Below, one piece after another: positions 1 through 9,040 of a stretch of DNA of 64,000 nucleotides. Origin of the DNA: Pseudoxanthomonas sacheonensis (GTDB taxonomy: Bacteria > Pseudomonadota > Gammaproteobacteria > Xanthomonadales > Xanthomonadaceae); assembly GCF_010093305.1 (NCBI RefSeq), contig NZ_PDWS01000001.1:186001-250000 (forward strand). Direction: 5' to 3'. The position numbers and the translations under genes are program-made. The notes below the pieces were generated by a model that saw nothing but the letters and a program-made list of their open reading frames with translations, ran no database searches and was not told the origin of the DNA. The stretch's first letter is position 1. Each line of letters begins with the position of its first letter.

Positions 1-1985
1 ATGCGGTGACTTTGACCGACACCATCAGCGGCGACCAGACGCTTACCGGCACGTTGCCGGCGGGTTGCGCAGCCAGTGCGACCGGCCTGGTGTGCACGGT
101 CGCGGCCGGCACTTTGCCTGGCACCTACACCTTTGCGTACACCACCCTGGTGGATACCGATGCGACCGGCACGGTCGGCAACGTAGTGGTGCCCACCGGC
201 GCCGATTCGCCGACCTGCGCGCTGGCTTGCAGCACCGAGCATCCGGTGTTGTCCGACTACCAGTTGCGCATCCTCAAGACCGTTGCCGTGCGCGAAGTGA
301 AGATCGGCGATCTGGTCCGCTACACGTTGAGCGTGGAGAACGTGGGCAACGGCAGGCTGATCAACGGCAGCATCGTGGACACGCCGCCGCTTGGTTTCAG
401 CTACGTGGAAGGTTCGCTGAGCGTGACCGACGGCGACAACCAGGCCACGGCCGTAGGCCAGAGCCCCCTGCGCTTCGAAGGCCTGGATATCGAACCCGGC
501 CAGACCGCCACGCTGATGTATGCGATGCGCGTGGGCGCGGGCGTGCGCCCAGGCGTGCAACGCAACCTGGCCCAGGCCTTCACCCAGAGCGGCGCGCCGA
601 TCTCCAACAGCAGCACCGCTGCGGTCACCCTGGTGGCCGATGCGCTGGTCGACGACAGCCTGTTGATCGGCACCGTGTTCGACGATCGCGACGGCGATAC
701 CTGGCAGGACAGCGCGGCGCTGAGCGGCGTGCGCGTGCAGGGCGGTTTTGCTTCCGGTGCTTACGTGGCCAACTCGACCACCGTGGATCGTGGCATGGGT
801 GCGCAACCGGAAGCCGACGCCAGTTCGCCGTTGCTGCACGGCATCGACGTGGGCGCCATCGGTGCGCGCCAGTCGATCGCCGATCCGGTCGAACACCACC
901 AGGTCGTGATCCGCCAGCGTCTGAACCAGCCTGCCTTCACCAACGACTTCGTGCTGACCAGCGCGCAGGGCGTCACCGTACGTATGGATGCCGCCGGCAA
1001 AACCACCGTGGAGAAGAGCGGCGAAGCGGCCAAGGGCCTCAACGCGGCCGAACCGAAAGTGGAGCGTCGCATTGCGCAGGGCGAGGGCGGTTACGTGGTG
1101 GATTACGTGATCAGCAACCTCGGCATCGATGAACGCGGCGTTCCGGGCGTGCGTATCGCTTCGGTGGAAGGCCTGCTGATCGAGACCGACCAGTTCGGGC
1201 GCTACCACCTGGAAGGCATCGCCGGTGGCGATAGCGGCCGCGGCCGCAACTTCATCCTCAAGGTCGATCCGTCGACATTGCCGGCCGGAACGGCGTTCAC
1301 CACCGACAACCCGCTGGTGCGCCGCATCACTCCCGGACTTCCGGTGCGTTTCGACTTCGGCGTCAAGCTGCCGGTCGAGGAAGTGCAGGGCGGCGAACAG
1401 CAGGTGGAGCTGGAACTGGGCGAAGTCATCTTCGCTCCGGGCAGCGCCAAGCTGCGCGATCAATACCTGCCGGTGATCGAACAAATCGCCGCCAAGGTGG
1501 CCGAGTACCGCGGCGGCGAAGTGCTGGTCAGCGCCAATGGCGATACCGAAAGCCTCGCTTTCGATCGCGCCAGCGCGGTGAAGGACGCACTGGTGAGCTA
1601 CGTGCCCGCCGACATCGCCAAGGCATTGACGGTCAGCGTGCGCACCGAGCTGGACGATCCGTCGTCCTTGCTCGTCGGCATCGCCGAAGGCGGCCCGCTG
1701 CTGGGCACGGTGCTGTTCGATACCGACAAATCGACGGTCAAGCCGCAGTTCCTGCCGCTCCTGGACAAGGTGGCTGCCTATCTGGACGAAAAAGGAGGAG
1801 GAGCGATAGCGATCGTCGGCCATGCCGATCCGCGCGGTTCCGATGCCTACAACGCGGCGCTGGGTATGCGTCGTGCCAAGGCGGTTTACGAAGCGGTTGC
1901 CGCCAAGTTGAGTCCTGCCGTGCGCGCCAAGGTGCGTGTCGAGTCCAGTAACGATCCGGCAGCCCCTGCCGGTACCGGCAAGTAA
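1..1985 (+). CDS. DUF11-type surface protein with tandem C-terminal OmpA-like domains (5' partial)
   Basis: The frame is open to the left edge (codons run from base 3), so the start lies outside the window; the GTG at 6 is only the first in-window start codon. What is visible: a DUF11-like immunoglobulin-type repeat around residues 85-215 (the segment from RILKTVAV through RVGAGVRPG), a middle part with the SdrD/CNA-like turn FDDRDGDTWQDSA near residues 223-235, and a second such segment near 370-460. The C-terminus carries two related OmpA-like modules, about residues 475-545 (VIFAPGSAKL, later FDRASAVKDAL) and 570-645 (VLFDTDKSTV, then GHADPRGSDAYN and MRRAKAV), the second with the Asp and Arg that bind diaminopimelate in OmpA-type domains. 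Inferred role: envelope or surface protein anchored to peptidoglycan. It ends 12 bp before the barrel gene, so the two are probably cotranscribed. The export signal is not visible. Confidence 0.8.
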   Translation, partial: AVTLTDTISGDQTLTGTLPAGCAASATGLVCTVAAGTLPGTYTFAYTTLVDTDATGTVGNVVVPTGADSPTCALACSTEHPVLSDYQLRILKTVAVREVKIGDLVRYTLSVENVGNGRLINGSIVDTPPLGFSYVEGSLSVTDGDNQATAVGQSPLRFEGLDIEPGQTATLMYAMRVGAGVRPGVQRNLAQAFTQSGAPISNSSTAAVTLVADALVDDSLLIGTVFDDRDGDTWQDSAALSGVRVQGGFASGAYVANSTTVDRGMGAQPEADASSPLLHGIDVGAIGARQSIADPVEHHQVVIRQRLNQPAFTNDFVLTSAQGVTVRMDAAGKTTVEKSGEAAKGLNAAEPKVERRIAQGEGGYVVDYVISNLGIDERGVPGVRIASVEGLLIETDQFGRYHLEGIAGGDSGRGRNFILKVDPSTLPAGTAFTTDNPLVRRITPGLPVRFDFGVKLPVEEVQGGEQQVELELGEVIFAPGSAKLRDQYLPVIEQIAAKVAEYRGGEVLVSANGDTESLAFDRASAVKDALVSYVPADIAKALTVSVRTELDDPSSLLVGIAEGGPLLGTVLFDTDKSTVKPQFLPLLDKVAAYLDEKGGGAIAIVGHADPRGSDAYNAALGMRRAKAVYEAVAAKLSPAVRAKVRVESSNDPAAPAGTGK

Positions 1986-1997
1986 GGGGGCTGGATC

Positions 1998-4900
1998 ATG
2001 AAGATGAAGATGAAACTACTCGACTACACCCTGATCAGCTTGCTGGCGGGCATGACGCCGCTGGCGGTTGCGCAGCAGGCGGCTCCGGTCGCGGCCGGCA
2101 AAACGGAAGGCGCCGCGCAGACGCCGGAAGTCGATTGCACCGACGCCGGTTGCAGTTCGCAGGACGGCCTGCTGTTCCGGTTGCGCACGCGCGGCGAACG
2201 CAAGCCGGTGGTTGCCGCCGGCGCAAACGCATCGTCGGAAGCGCTGCAGCCCGATCGCCGCGTGACCGTGGCCATGGAACAACCCGGCAAAGCCGTGGCC
2301 AAGGGCAAGTTCTCCATCCAACTGGCCAATGGCGGCGCGATCTGGGCCACCGAGGATCCCGCGCTTGGCCAGCCCGAGCTCTCGATCTCCGCACCGGGCA
2401 TCGTGCCGTTCGACGGCACCGCCATCACCAAGCCTGTGCAGTTCTACACGCGCAGCAATTACTCCACGTTCGTGAAGCGCTACCAGCTGACGATCTACCG
2501 CGCCAGCGACGCCGACCTGATCGATCCCCTGGTCACGCTGCCGATGGACGTGGGCAACATCGTATCGGCCGAATGGGACGGAACCCTGCCGGCGAAATAC
2601 CGTTTCCGCGCCGGCGACGAGCTGGTCTACGTGCTGCGCGCCTTCGATGCCGAAGGCAATTTCGACGAAACCTATCCCAGCAAGCTGCAACTGGTTTCGC
2701 CGGAAGAAGCCGAGCGCGGCGGACAAGCCCTGCGCGACACCACCGAGAAGTATCTTGGCACCGCGCTGAGCATCGACCAGGCCCAGACGCAAAGCCTGAT
2801 CGACGACGCGTTCGCCCAGAACGGGCTGCGCCAGCAGAACATCCCCATCTACGGTTCGCGCATCCGCATCCAGGGCCGCAACCTGCCCCAGGGCTACGCG
2901 CTGAAGATCAACGGCGACAACTATCCGGTCGATATGGAACGCAAGTTCACGGCCGAATATCTGGTGCCGGTCGGGCAGCATGCGTTCGACATCGAGATCC
3001 AGGGCGGCGCGCCGCGCCTGGATGGAGCGCCGGCGACCACGTCGCAGAATTCGACCGCCCACCACACGCTCAACGTGGATGTCACCGGACGCTATTTCTT
3101 CGGCGTCGGCCTGGCCGATGTGACTATCTCCCAGAACAAGATCGGCGGTTCGGCCGATCCGTCGCTGGTGGACCCGCGCTACGACGACGATGTGATCAGC
3201 GATGGCCGCCTGGCGTTCTACGGCAAGGCCAAGTTCAAGGGCAAGTATCTGCTGACGGCGCAGGCCGACACTACCGAACGCGACCTGGAGCATCTGTTCG
3301 ACGGTTTCACCAACGCCGACCCGCAGGACGTCTTCCGCCGCCTCGATCCGGATCTTTATTACCCGGTCTACGGCGACGACTCCACGACCTATCGCGACGT
3401 GGACACCATGGGCCGTTTCTATCTGCGCATGGATTGGGACAAGAACCAGGCGTTGTGGGGCAATTTCTACACCGGCTTCACCGGTACCGAGTACGCGCAG
3501 TACGTGCGTTCGCTGTACGGCGCGGCGCTCAACTGGCGTTCGCGCGCGACCAACGCCTGGGGCGATCCGGGCACCGAAGTGCGCGCGTTCGCTTCCGAAG
3601 CGCAGACCGCCCCCGGCCACAGCGAATTCATCGGCACCGGCGGCAGCCTGTACTACCTGAAGCATCAGGATGTGCTGCCGGGTTCGGACGTGGTGGTGCT
3701 GGAAATACGCGACCTGACCACCGGCCGCGTCGAGAACCGCATCCCGATGACCCGTGGTGCCGATTACGAAATCGACGAGATGCAGGGCCGTCTGCTGCTG
3801 ACGCGCCCGCTGTTGCAGATCACCCGCGACAACATTCCCACCTTGACCCGCGACACGCCGCTGGACGGCTTCGAGCAGCGCCTGGTGGTGGATTACGAAT
3901 GGGTACCGTCGGGTTTCGATCCGGACGATGTCACCGCCGGCGTGCGCGCCAAGCACTGGTTCGGCGATCACCTGGGCGTGGGCGCCACTTACGTGGACGA
4001 AAACCGCGCAGGCGAGGACTACACCCTGGCCAGCGGCGACATCACGTTGCAAGCGGGCAAGGGCACCTACCTCAAGGCCGAATACACCCAGACCGAATCG
4101 TTCAGCGCACCGGTGTTCTTCTCCGACAACGGCGGTTTCACCTTCACCCAGCTCAATCCGGTCGGTCCGCGCGAAGGCCAGGCCAAGTCGGTCGAAGCGC
4201 GCGTCAACTTCAAGGAACTCGGCTGGACCGAACAGGATTGGAGCGCGGGTGCGTGGTGGCGCGATGTCGGCGCCGGCTATTCCATCAGCCGCTACGACAA
4301 CGGCCTGGACATCACCGAAGTCGGCGCCGAGGTGCTGGGCCAGTTCACGCCCAACACCGGCCTCTACGCGCGCTTCAGCAAGGCGGAACGCGGCGATGAA
4401 ACCCTGACCCAGGCGCAAGTCACCGCGGAATGGCGCATCAGCGACCACAGCACGCTGAGCGGTGAGGTCCGCCGGGTCGAGGAAGACCGCTTGCTCGGCG
4501 AAGTGGCCGGCACGCTCGGTGCGGTGAAGTACACCCACCGTTTCGGCACGTCGCTGGACGTCTACGGCACCGCGCAGGTGACGCTGGACGATGATGGCGG
4601 CCAGTATGCGGACAACGATGCCTTCACTTTGGGCGGCAAATATCTGTTCGGCGATCTGTCGTCGGTCGGTGCGGAAATCAGCACCGGCGATCGCGGCGAT
4701 GCGGCCACGGTCAATGCGGAATACCGCCTGGCGCCGGAACATACGATCTACGGCGGCTACACCTATTCGACCGACACCACCGCCTACGACTCGCTGTTCA
4801 ATCCGAACCGGCAGAATGGTTGGACGCTGGGCCAGCGTTGGCGCCTGTCTAACCAGGTCAATCTGTTCAACGAAAGCCAGTTCCTGAAAACCCCGGCCGA

Positions 4901-5726
4901 ATCCGGCCTGGCCCACACCTTCGGCATGGATTTCTATCCGTCGCAGGGCTGGACCACCGGCTTCACCCTGCAGTCCGGCGAACTGACCGGTGCGCAGGGC
5001 GTGGTCGACCGGCGCGCGGTCAGCATCAACGGCGGACGCACCTCGCCCGACACCGACTGGAACAGCAAGCTTGAATGGCGCAAGGACACCGGCGCCGAGC
5101 AGCGCGAGCAGTGGGTCAGCACCAACCGCTTCACCCACAAGTTCAACGAAAGCTGGCGCATCGCCGCACGCCTGAACTATTCGGACACCGACGACGAACT
5201 GAATCCGCAAGCCGGCGCCAAGTTCATCGAAGGCAACGTGGGTTTCGCTTGGCGTCCGTGGAACAGCACGCGCTGGGGCGTGTTCGGCCGTTACACCTAC
5301 CTCTACGATCTGTCCACGCTGGACCAGATCAACGGCGTCGATTACGACCAGCGCTCGCAGGTGTTCTCGCTGGAAGGCGTGTACAAGCTGGATACGCACT
5401 GGGAGTTCGCCGGCAAACTGGCGCGGCGCGAGGGCGAAGTGCGTTTCGGACGTGGTGTCGGCGCCTGGACGGACTCGGCCACTACCTTCGCCTCCGGACA
5501 GATCCGTTACGAGCTGCGCACGCAGTGGCACGCGTTGGCCGAGTATCGCTGGCTGGACGTGAAAGACGGCGGCACCCGCAGCGGCTACCTGGTCGGCGTG
5601 GACCGCGACCTCAACAAGAACTTCCGCGTGGGCGTGGGCTACAACTTCACCGATTTCAGCGACGACCTCACCGATTTCGATTACGACCACAAGGGTTTCT
5701 TCATCAACATCGTGGGTAGCTATTGA
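1998..5726 (+). CDS. Large outer-membrane beta-barrel protein linked to DUF11 proteins
   Basis: A 1242-residue exported protein of unknown specific function. The N-terminus (MKMKMKLLDYTLISLLAG, cleavage near AVAQQ) is a signal peptide. Residues about 30-390 form a periplasmic region of mixed composition; from about 390 to the end the protein shows alternating polar/aromatic short strands (for example GKYLLTAQADTTER, HTIYGGYTYSTDTTAYD) and finishes with an aromatic residue (FFINIVGSY), as outer-membrane barrels do. The ATG at 1998 follows a GGGGGCTGG stretch, and alternative ATGs lie 6 and 12 bp downstream. It sits between two DUF11 proteins with almost no spacing (12 bp upstream, TGATG overlap downstream). 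I infer that it anchors or exports the neighbouring surface proteins; no assigned family was recognised. A very long antisense frame lies opposite it and is a codon-bias shadow. Confidence 0.85.
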   Translation: MKMKMKLLDYTLISLLAGMTPLAVAQQAAPVAAGKTEGAAQTPEVDCTDAGCSSQDGLLFRLRTRGERKPVVAAGANASSEALQPDRRVTVAMEQPGKAVAKGKFSIQLANGGAIWATEDPALGQPELSISAPGIVPFDGTAITKPVQFYTRSNYSTFVKRYQLTIYRASDADLIDPLVTLPMDVGNIVSAEWDGTLPAKYRFRAGDELVYVLRAFDAEGNFDETYPSKLQLVSPEEAERGGQALRDTTEKYLGTALSIDQAQTQSLIDDAFAQNGLRQQNIPIYGSRIRIQGRNLPQGYALKINGDNYPVDMERKFTAEYLVPVGQHAFDIEIQGGAPRLDGAPATTSQNSTAHHTLNVDVTGRYFFGVGLADVTISQNKIGGSADPSLVDPRYDDDVISDGRLAFYGKAKFKGKYLLTAQADTTERDLEHLFDGFTNADPQDVFRRLDPDLYYPVYGDDSTTYRDVDTMGRFYLRMDWDKNQALWGNFYTGFTGTEYAQYVRSLYGAALNWRSRATNAWGDPGTEVRAFASEAQTAPGHSEFIGTGGSLYYLKHQDVLPGSDVVVLEIRDLTTGRVENRIPMTRGADYEIDEMQGRLLLTRPLLQITRDNIPTLTRDTPLDGFEQRLVVDYEWVPSGFDPDDVTAGVRAKHWFGDHLGVGATYVDENRAGEDYTLASGDITLQAGKGTYLKAEYTQTESFSAPVFFSDNGGFTFTQLNPVGPREGQAKSVEARVNFKELGWTEQDWSAGAWWRDVGAGYSISRYDNGLDITEVGAEVLGQFTPNTGLYARFSKAERGDETLTQAQVTAEWRISDHSTLSGEVRRVEEDRLLGEVAGTLGAVKYTHRFGTSLDVYGTAQVTLDDDGGQYADNDAFTLGGKYLFGDLSSVGAEISTGDRGDAATVNAEYRLAPEHTIYGGYTYSTDTTAYDSLFNPNRQNGWTLGQRWRLSNQVNLFNESQFLKTPAESGLAHTFGMDFYPSQGWTTGFTLQSGELTGAQGVVDRRAVSINGGRTSPDTDWNSKLEWRKDTGAEQREQWVSTNRFTHKFNESWRIAARLNYSDTDDELNPQAGAKFIEGNVGFAWRPWNSTRWGVFGRYTYLYDLSTLDQINGVDYDQRSQVFSLEGVYKLDTHWEFAGKLARREGEVRFGRGVGAWTDSATTFASGQIRYELRTQWHALAEYRWLDVKDGGTRSGYLVGVDRDLNKNFRVGVGYNFTDFSDDLTDFDYDHKGFFINIVGSY

Positions 5727-7090
5727 TGAATCCGCATTCGGATATCCGGATCGTCCGGGCCCGTGCACGTAGCGGGCTGAATTCAGTCGGTCAGTTGTTC
5801 TGCGGACTGCTGGGCCTGGCCATGCTGTTCTGCTCTTCGCAAGCCGATGCGCAGAACCTGATCGGAAATCCGGGTTTCGAGGCCAATCCTCCCCCGGCGT
5901 TCGGCAACAACATCGGCTACCCGATCACGCCGTGGACCCTCGGTGCAGGCAACAGCTCGAACGTGGTCAAGGTGGATGGCGGTGCAACCTTCAACTACGG
6001 CACTAGCGGCCCCAGGCTGGACGCGGACCCCGCGACCGGCGTAGGCGTTCGGCAGCACTATCTGGATATCGCCAGCGGGTCCAATGACTTCTATCAGTCT
6101 TTCACCGTACCGGCATGCGGGGGAACGCAGCCGGGCGTGACCCGGCAAGCGGCTTTTTCGGGTTGGTTCTCGACGCGCGACAACCTGTCCGCCGCAACGG
6201 CCAGCATTTCCATCAGGCAGGGCGTGGGTACCGCGGGCGCAGTCCTGGCAACGGCCAGCGCAAGCCTCCCGGCGCCGGTCCCGCCGGTGACTTCGGGCAC
6301 CGCTCCCTGGGTGCAGGTATCGGGGGTCGTCGATATCCCTGCCGGAACCACGGTCTCCTATGTGGTCTCCATGGACAACAACGCGAACTTCGATCAGGCG
6401 GCCCTGAGTTTTTCGACCAACCAGTGCGTTCCCGCACAGTTGACGCTGGTGAAGGCATGGTCGAACGCATCGGCAGGCGACGATGCCACGCTGACCATTT
6501 CGCGCGGCGGCACCGTGATCGATACGCTGGTCTCCGATGCGGGCGCGGCAAACGAAACCGATACCGACAGCACGCCGGTGACGGTCTACGGCGGGGAAAC
6601 GCTGGTCCTCGCCGAGACCTTGGCTGGTTCGAACACGGGTCTGTACAACGGTGCGCTGACCTGCACGGGCGACGGAATATTGAGCGGCAACACCTTGGTC
6701 GTGGGCAATAGCGGTACCGCCGTTGTCTGCAGATATACCAATACCCGCAGGGCCTCGGGCCTGATGATCACAAAGACCAACACACCTGGGACGAATGGCG
6801 ACATAGATCAGGCCTCGGACACAGTGACCCGGGGCGTCCCCACCACCTACAGCATCGTCGCGGCCAATACCGGCCCTGACGCGGCCGACGGGGCGAGGTT
6901 GCGGGATCCCGTATCGACCGGTCTGACCTGCACCACGGCGACATGCGCGGTGACTACGGGAACCGCGGCCTGTCCTGCCGCAACCGGCGCGGCGCTGGTG
7001 ACGGAGTTGCAATCGGCGGCTGGTGTGGCCATTCCCGCTTTGTCGGCCAACAGTTCGGTCACCGTGACTTTGATCTGTACGGCGCAATAA
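5726..7090 (+). CDS. Exported DUF11-domain protein
   Basis: The ATG at 5726 shares its A with the TGA of the barrel gene (TGATG), so translational coupling is likely; a TTG three bases earlier is also in frame. After a long positively charged N-region comes a signal peptide (LFCGLLGLAMLFCSS, cleavage near ADAQN). Residues about 45-200 look like an N-terminal carbohydrate-binding-like beta sandwich (NLIGNPGFEANPP opening, with two cysteines CGGTQ and NQC). Then follow a SpaA/prealbumin-like repeat (LTLVKAWSNASAGDDA, about 205-310) and a DUF11 repeat (MITKTNTPGTNGDIDQASD to the end). The protein stops at the natural end of the DUF11 unit. It is probably a surface-exposed partner of the two upstream proteins; the actual ligand is unknown. 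Confidence 0.82.
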   Translation: MNPHSDIRIVRARARSGLNSVGQLFCGLLGLAMLFCSSQADAQNLIGNPGFEANPPPAFGNNIGYPITPWTLGAGNSSNVVKVDGGATFNYGTSGPRLDADPATGVGVRQHYLDIASGSNDFYQSFTVPACGGTQPGVTRQAAFSGWFSTRDNLSAATASISIRQGVGTAGAVLATASASLPAPVPPVTSGTAPWVQVSGVVDIPAGTTVSYVVSMDNNANFDQAALSFSTNQCVPAQLTLVKAWSNASAGDDATLTISRGGTVIDTLVSDAGAANETDTDSTPVTVYGGETLVLAETLAGSNTGLYNGALTCTGDGILSGNTLVVGNSGTAVVCRYTNTRRASGLMITKTNTPGTNGDIDQASDTVTRGVPTTYSIVAANTGPDAADGARLRDPVSTGLTCTTATCAVTTGTAACPAATGAALVTELQSAAGVAIPALSANSSVTVTLICTAQ

Positions 7091-7206
7091 CGGGGCAGGA
7101 AGATTCGATCCGCCCTCGGCAGCGCGTGCGGCCCGTACCCAGGTATGCGCGATGCCCGGACCAGCCATCTTCGGCCCGACGTGCGCGGTCCGGCCACGGG
7201 GCGCGT

Positions 7207-7214
7207 TTTTTTTG
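7207..7214 (+). terminator. Possible terminator of the DUF11 operon
   Basis: A run of eight T follows a GC-rich segment (GCGC at both ends of a 20-base loop region) about 115 bp after the operon. The stem is weak, so this is only a candidate. Confidence 0.3.
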
Positions 7215-7313
7215 CGGCCGTGCATGTCGAAGCGATGAACCGCCGATTCCACCGTCATACGCAGGTGCGGCCGGCGTGGCATGCTGTGGCCCCGATCGCC
7301 AGACAGGCCATGG

Positions 7314-8210
7314 ATGAAACTCGCCATTCTCTCGCGCAACAGCAAGCTTTATTCCACCAGGCGTCTGGTGGAAGCGGCGCGCGTGCGCGGCCATACCGTG
7401 CGCGTCCTCGATCCTCTTCGCTGTTACATGCGCATCGCCAGCGATGGTTTCAGCATGCATTACAAGGGCAAACCGATCGCCGGTTACGACGCGGTGATCC
7501 CGCGTATCGGCGCCTCCATCACGCGCTACGGCACCGCCGTGCTGCGCCAGCTCGAAATGATGGGCAGTTACACGCCCAATCCTTCCGATGCGATCCTGCG
7601 CGCGCGCGACAAGCTGCGCGCGCACCAGTTGTTGGCCGCCCAGGGCATCGGCATGCCGATCACGGTCTTCGGCGACAATCCGGACGACACCGTGGACCTG
7701 CTGTCCATGCTGGGACCGCCGCCGCACGTCATCAAACTCAACGAAGGCACTCAGGGGGCGGGAGTGATGCTGACCGAAAAACCCTCCGCCTCCCGCAGCG
7801 TGATCGAGGCGCTACGCGGGCTCTACGCCAATTTCGTGGTCCAGGAATTCATCGGGGAAGCCCAGGGCGCCGATCTGCGCTGTTTCGTGGTGGGCGACCG
7901 GGTGGTGGCTTCGATGCGGCGGCAGGCGCCGGAAGGGGATTTCCGTTCCAATCTGCATCGGGGAGGCACCGCCGAGCCGGTGGAAGCGAGTCAGGCCGAA
8001 AAGGACGTCGCAGTGCGCGCGGCGCGTAGCCTGGGACTCAACGTGGCCGGTGTGGACCTGATCCGGGCGCAGCGCGGCCCGCTGGTGCTGGAGGTCAATT
8101 CGACCCCGGGGTTGGAAGGTATAGAGCAGGTGGGCGCCGAAGATGTGGCGGGCGCCATTATCGATCACATAGTGGTATCAAGAAAAAGTAATTCATTAAA
8201 AATCAATTAG
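7314..8210 (+). CDS. rimK: Ribosomal protein S6 glutamate ligase RimK
   Basis: ATP-grasp ligase of 298 residues, the length of E. coli RimK, which adds glutamate residues to the C-terminus of ribosomal protein S6. The start MKLAILSRN at 7314 matches the family N-terminus; the upstream in-frame ATG at 7281 would add eleven unrelated residues. Seen in sequence: the N-terminal preATP domain ([14 protein letters not shown]), ATP-grasp segments ([15 protein letters not shown], the glycine-rich phosphate loop; [16 protein letters not shown]), and the C-terminal metal-binding signature [15 protein letters not shown]. The gene stands alone; the 3' end becomes AT-rich and overlaps a possible promoter for the downstream segment. 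No clear Shine-Dalgarno is visible. Confidence 0.95.
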   Translation: MKLAILSRNSKLYSTRRLVEAARVRGHTVRVLDPLRCYMRIASDGFSMHYKGKPIAGYDAVIPRIGASITRYGTAVLRQLEMMGSYTPNPSDAILRARDKLRAHQLLAAQGIGMPITVFGDNPDDTVDLLSMLGPPPHVIKLNEGTQGAGVMLTEKPSASRSVIEALRGLYANFVVQEFIGEAQGADLRCFVVGDRVVASMRRQAPEGDFRSNLHRGGTAEPVEASQAEKDVAVRAARSLGLNVAGVDLIRAQRGPLVLEVNSTPGLEGIEQVGAEDVAGAIIDHIVVSRKSNSLKIN

Positions 8211-8220
8211 TTAATATATA
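8192..8220 (+). promoter_or_regulatory. Putative sigma-70 promoter at the rimK 3' end
   Basis: TTCATT at 8192-8197, a 17 bp spacer and TATATA at 8215-8220 lie in an AT-rich island (about 8190-8260) that contrasts with the surrounding GC-rich DNA. It would start transcription near 8227, upstream of the hairpin terminator at 8370. Confidence 0.4.
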
Positions 8221-8226
8221 AATTCA

Positions 8227-8402
8227 AGCCTTCACGTCAACTTAACCTAATTTTTTTAACGGCCGTTTAATCGCCACCAGCGTAGCGTCTGCCGACCGCA
8301 AGTCTGTGCTCTCAAGCTATCGTCAGTGGCTACGGGAAGCAGGGTTACGGTAATCGGGCAACTCTTTGGCCCAAGCGGGTGTCTACCCGCTTGGGTCTTT
8401 TT
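8227..8402 (+). ncRNA. Candidate small RNA or terminated leader
   Basis: This is the product predicted from the promoter ending at 8220 and the strong terminator at 8370-8402: about 175 nt in a gene-free gap of 331 bp. No open reading frame of note lies inside. I compared it by eye with the TPP, FMN, glycine, c-di-GMP-I and 6S consensus motifs and saw no fit. A near-palindrome TTAACGGCCGTTTAA (8256-8270) and a TTAAC copy 14 bp upstream could be a regulator site for the neighbouring response regulator. Existence of the RNA is inference. Confidence 0.35.
8370..8402 (+). terminator. Strong Rho-independent terminator
   Basis: Perfect 11 bp stem CCCAAGCGGGT / ACCCGCTTGGG with a GTCT loop (8370-8395), followed by TCTTTTTGTT. 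It lies 140 bp upstream of the next gene and about 160 bp after rimK. Confidence 0.9.
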
Positions 8403-8541
8403 GTTGCGGGCCGGGTCGCTCAATCTTTGGCAGCTGTGCAAGAATCGAGGCTCCGCGCGCTCGAATCACGGCAGCGGCAATGGCTCCGGGTGGCCGTCTG
8501 GCGATCCGGTTAATGAGTAAGCATCAACATGGAGCGGAAGA

Positions 8542-9027
8542 ATGTACCGATTAGTTGCAGCGGCTTTGCTGATCGCAGTGTTCCCCCTTGCGCAGGCGAG
8601 CATCAGCCAGACCGGACCTGGCAAACAGAAGTCCGAGCTCAACTTGGAGAAGAACGCTTTCGCAGACCAAAGCGCGCGGATAATCGAGCAATTGGCGGAC
8701 GGTGAGACCTATAGCGAAATCAGCGCGGAAAACCGAGCCAAAGTGAGGGACGCACTGAACAGGATAGACAGCCAGCTCCAGGCGGCCGGTGGCGTGGAGG
8801 GTTTGACCGCACAGCAAAAGGCGGAGGTATTCAACGATCAGGAGCTGATCAACACACTTCTGACAAAAGCAGGCGAGGACAGCCGGCTGGTCTGCAGCCG
8901 CGAAAAGAAAGTGGGTTCACACCGCCAAACGACCCAATGCATGACAGTAGCGGAGCGGAAACGCGCGCACGAGGATGCGCAAAGTGCGATACGCAACATC
9001 AGAGTCCCCACCCTTGAAGCAAGATAA
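8542..9027 (+). CDS. Small exported protein of unknown function
   Basis: 161 residues. A signal peptide is clear (MYRLVAAALLIAVFPLAQAS, cleavage after AQA). The mature part is charged and probably helical (SARIIEQLADGETYSEI, VRDALNRIDSQLQAAGGV), with two cysteines (LVCSREKK, TTQCMTV) that could form a disulfide. A GGAG Shine-Dalgarno lies 8 bp before the ATG. It ends 13 bp before the response-regulator gene and is probably cotranscribed with that two-component pair, so it may be a periplasmic accessory or target of the sensor. I do not recognise a named family. Confidence 0.75.
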   Translation: MYRLVAAALLIAVFPLAQASISQTGPGKQKSELNLEKNAFADQSARIIEQLADGETYSEISAENRAKVRDALNRIDSQLQAAGGVEGLTAQQKAEVFNDQELINTLLTKAGEDSRLVCSREKKVGSHRQTTQCMTVAERKRAHEDAQSAIRNIRVPTLEAR

Positions 9028-9040
9028 AGGCTGAAAAACA

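Noticed and set aside
2016-5768. A 1250-codon open frame on the minus strand opposite the barrel gene
   Set aside because: The plus-strand protein has a signal peptide, barrel features and operon spacing; the antisense frame is a GC-codon-bias shadow with low-complexity composition.
8260-8370. c-di-GMP-I or other known riboswitch before the exported-protein gene
   Set aside because: GGTTACGG resembles part of the c-di-GMP-I core, but the other conserved segments are absent.
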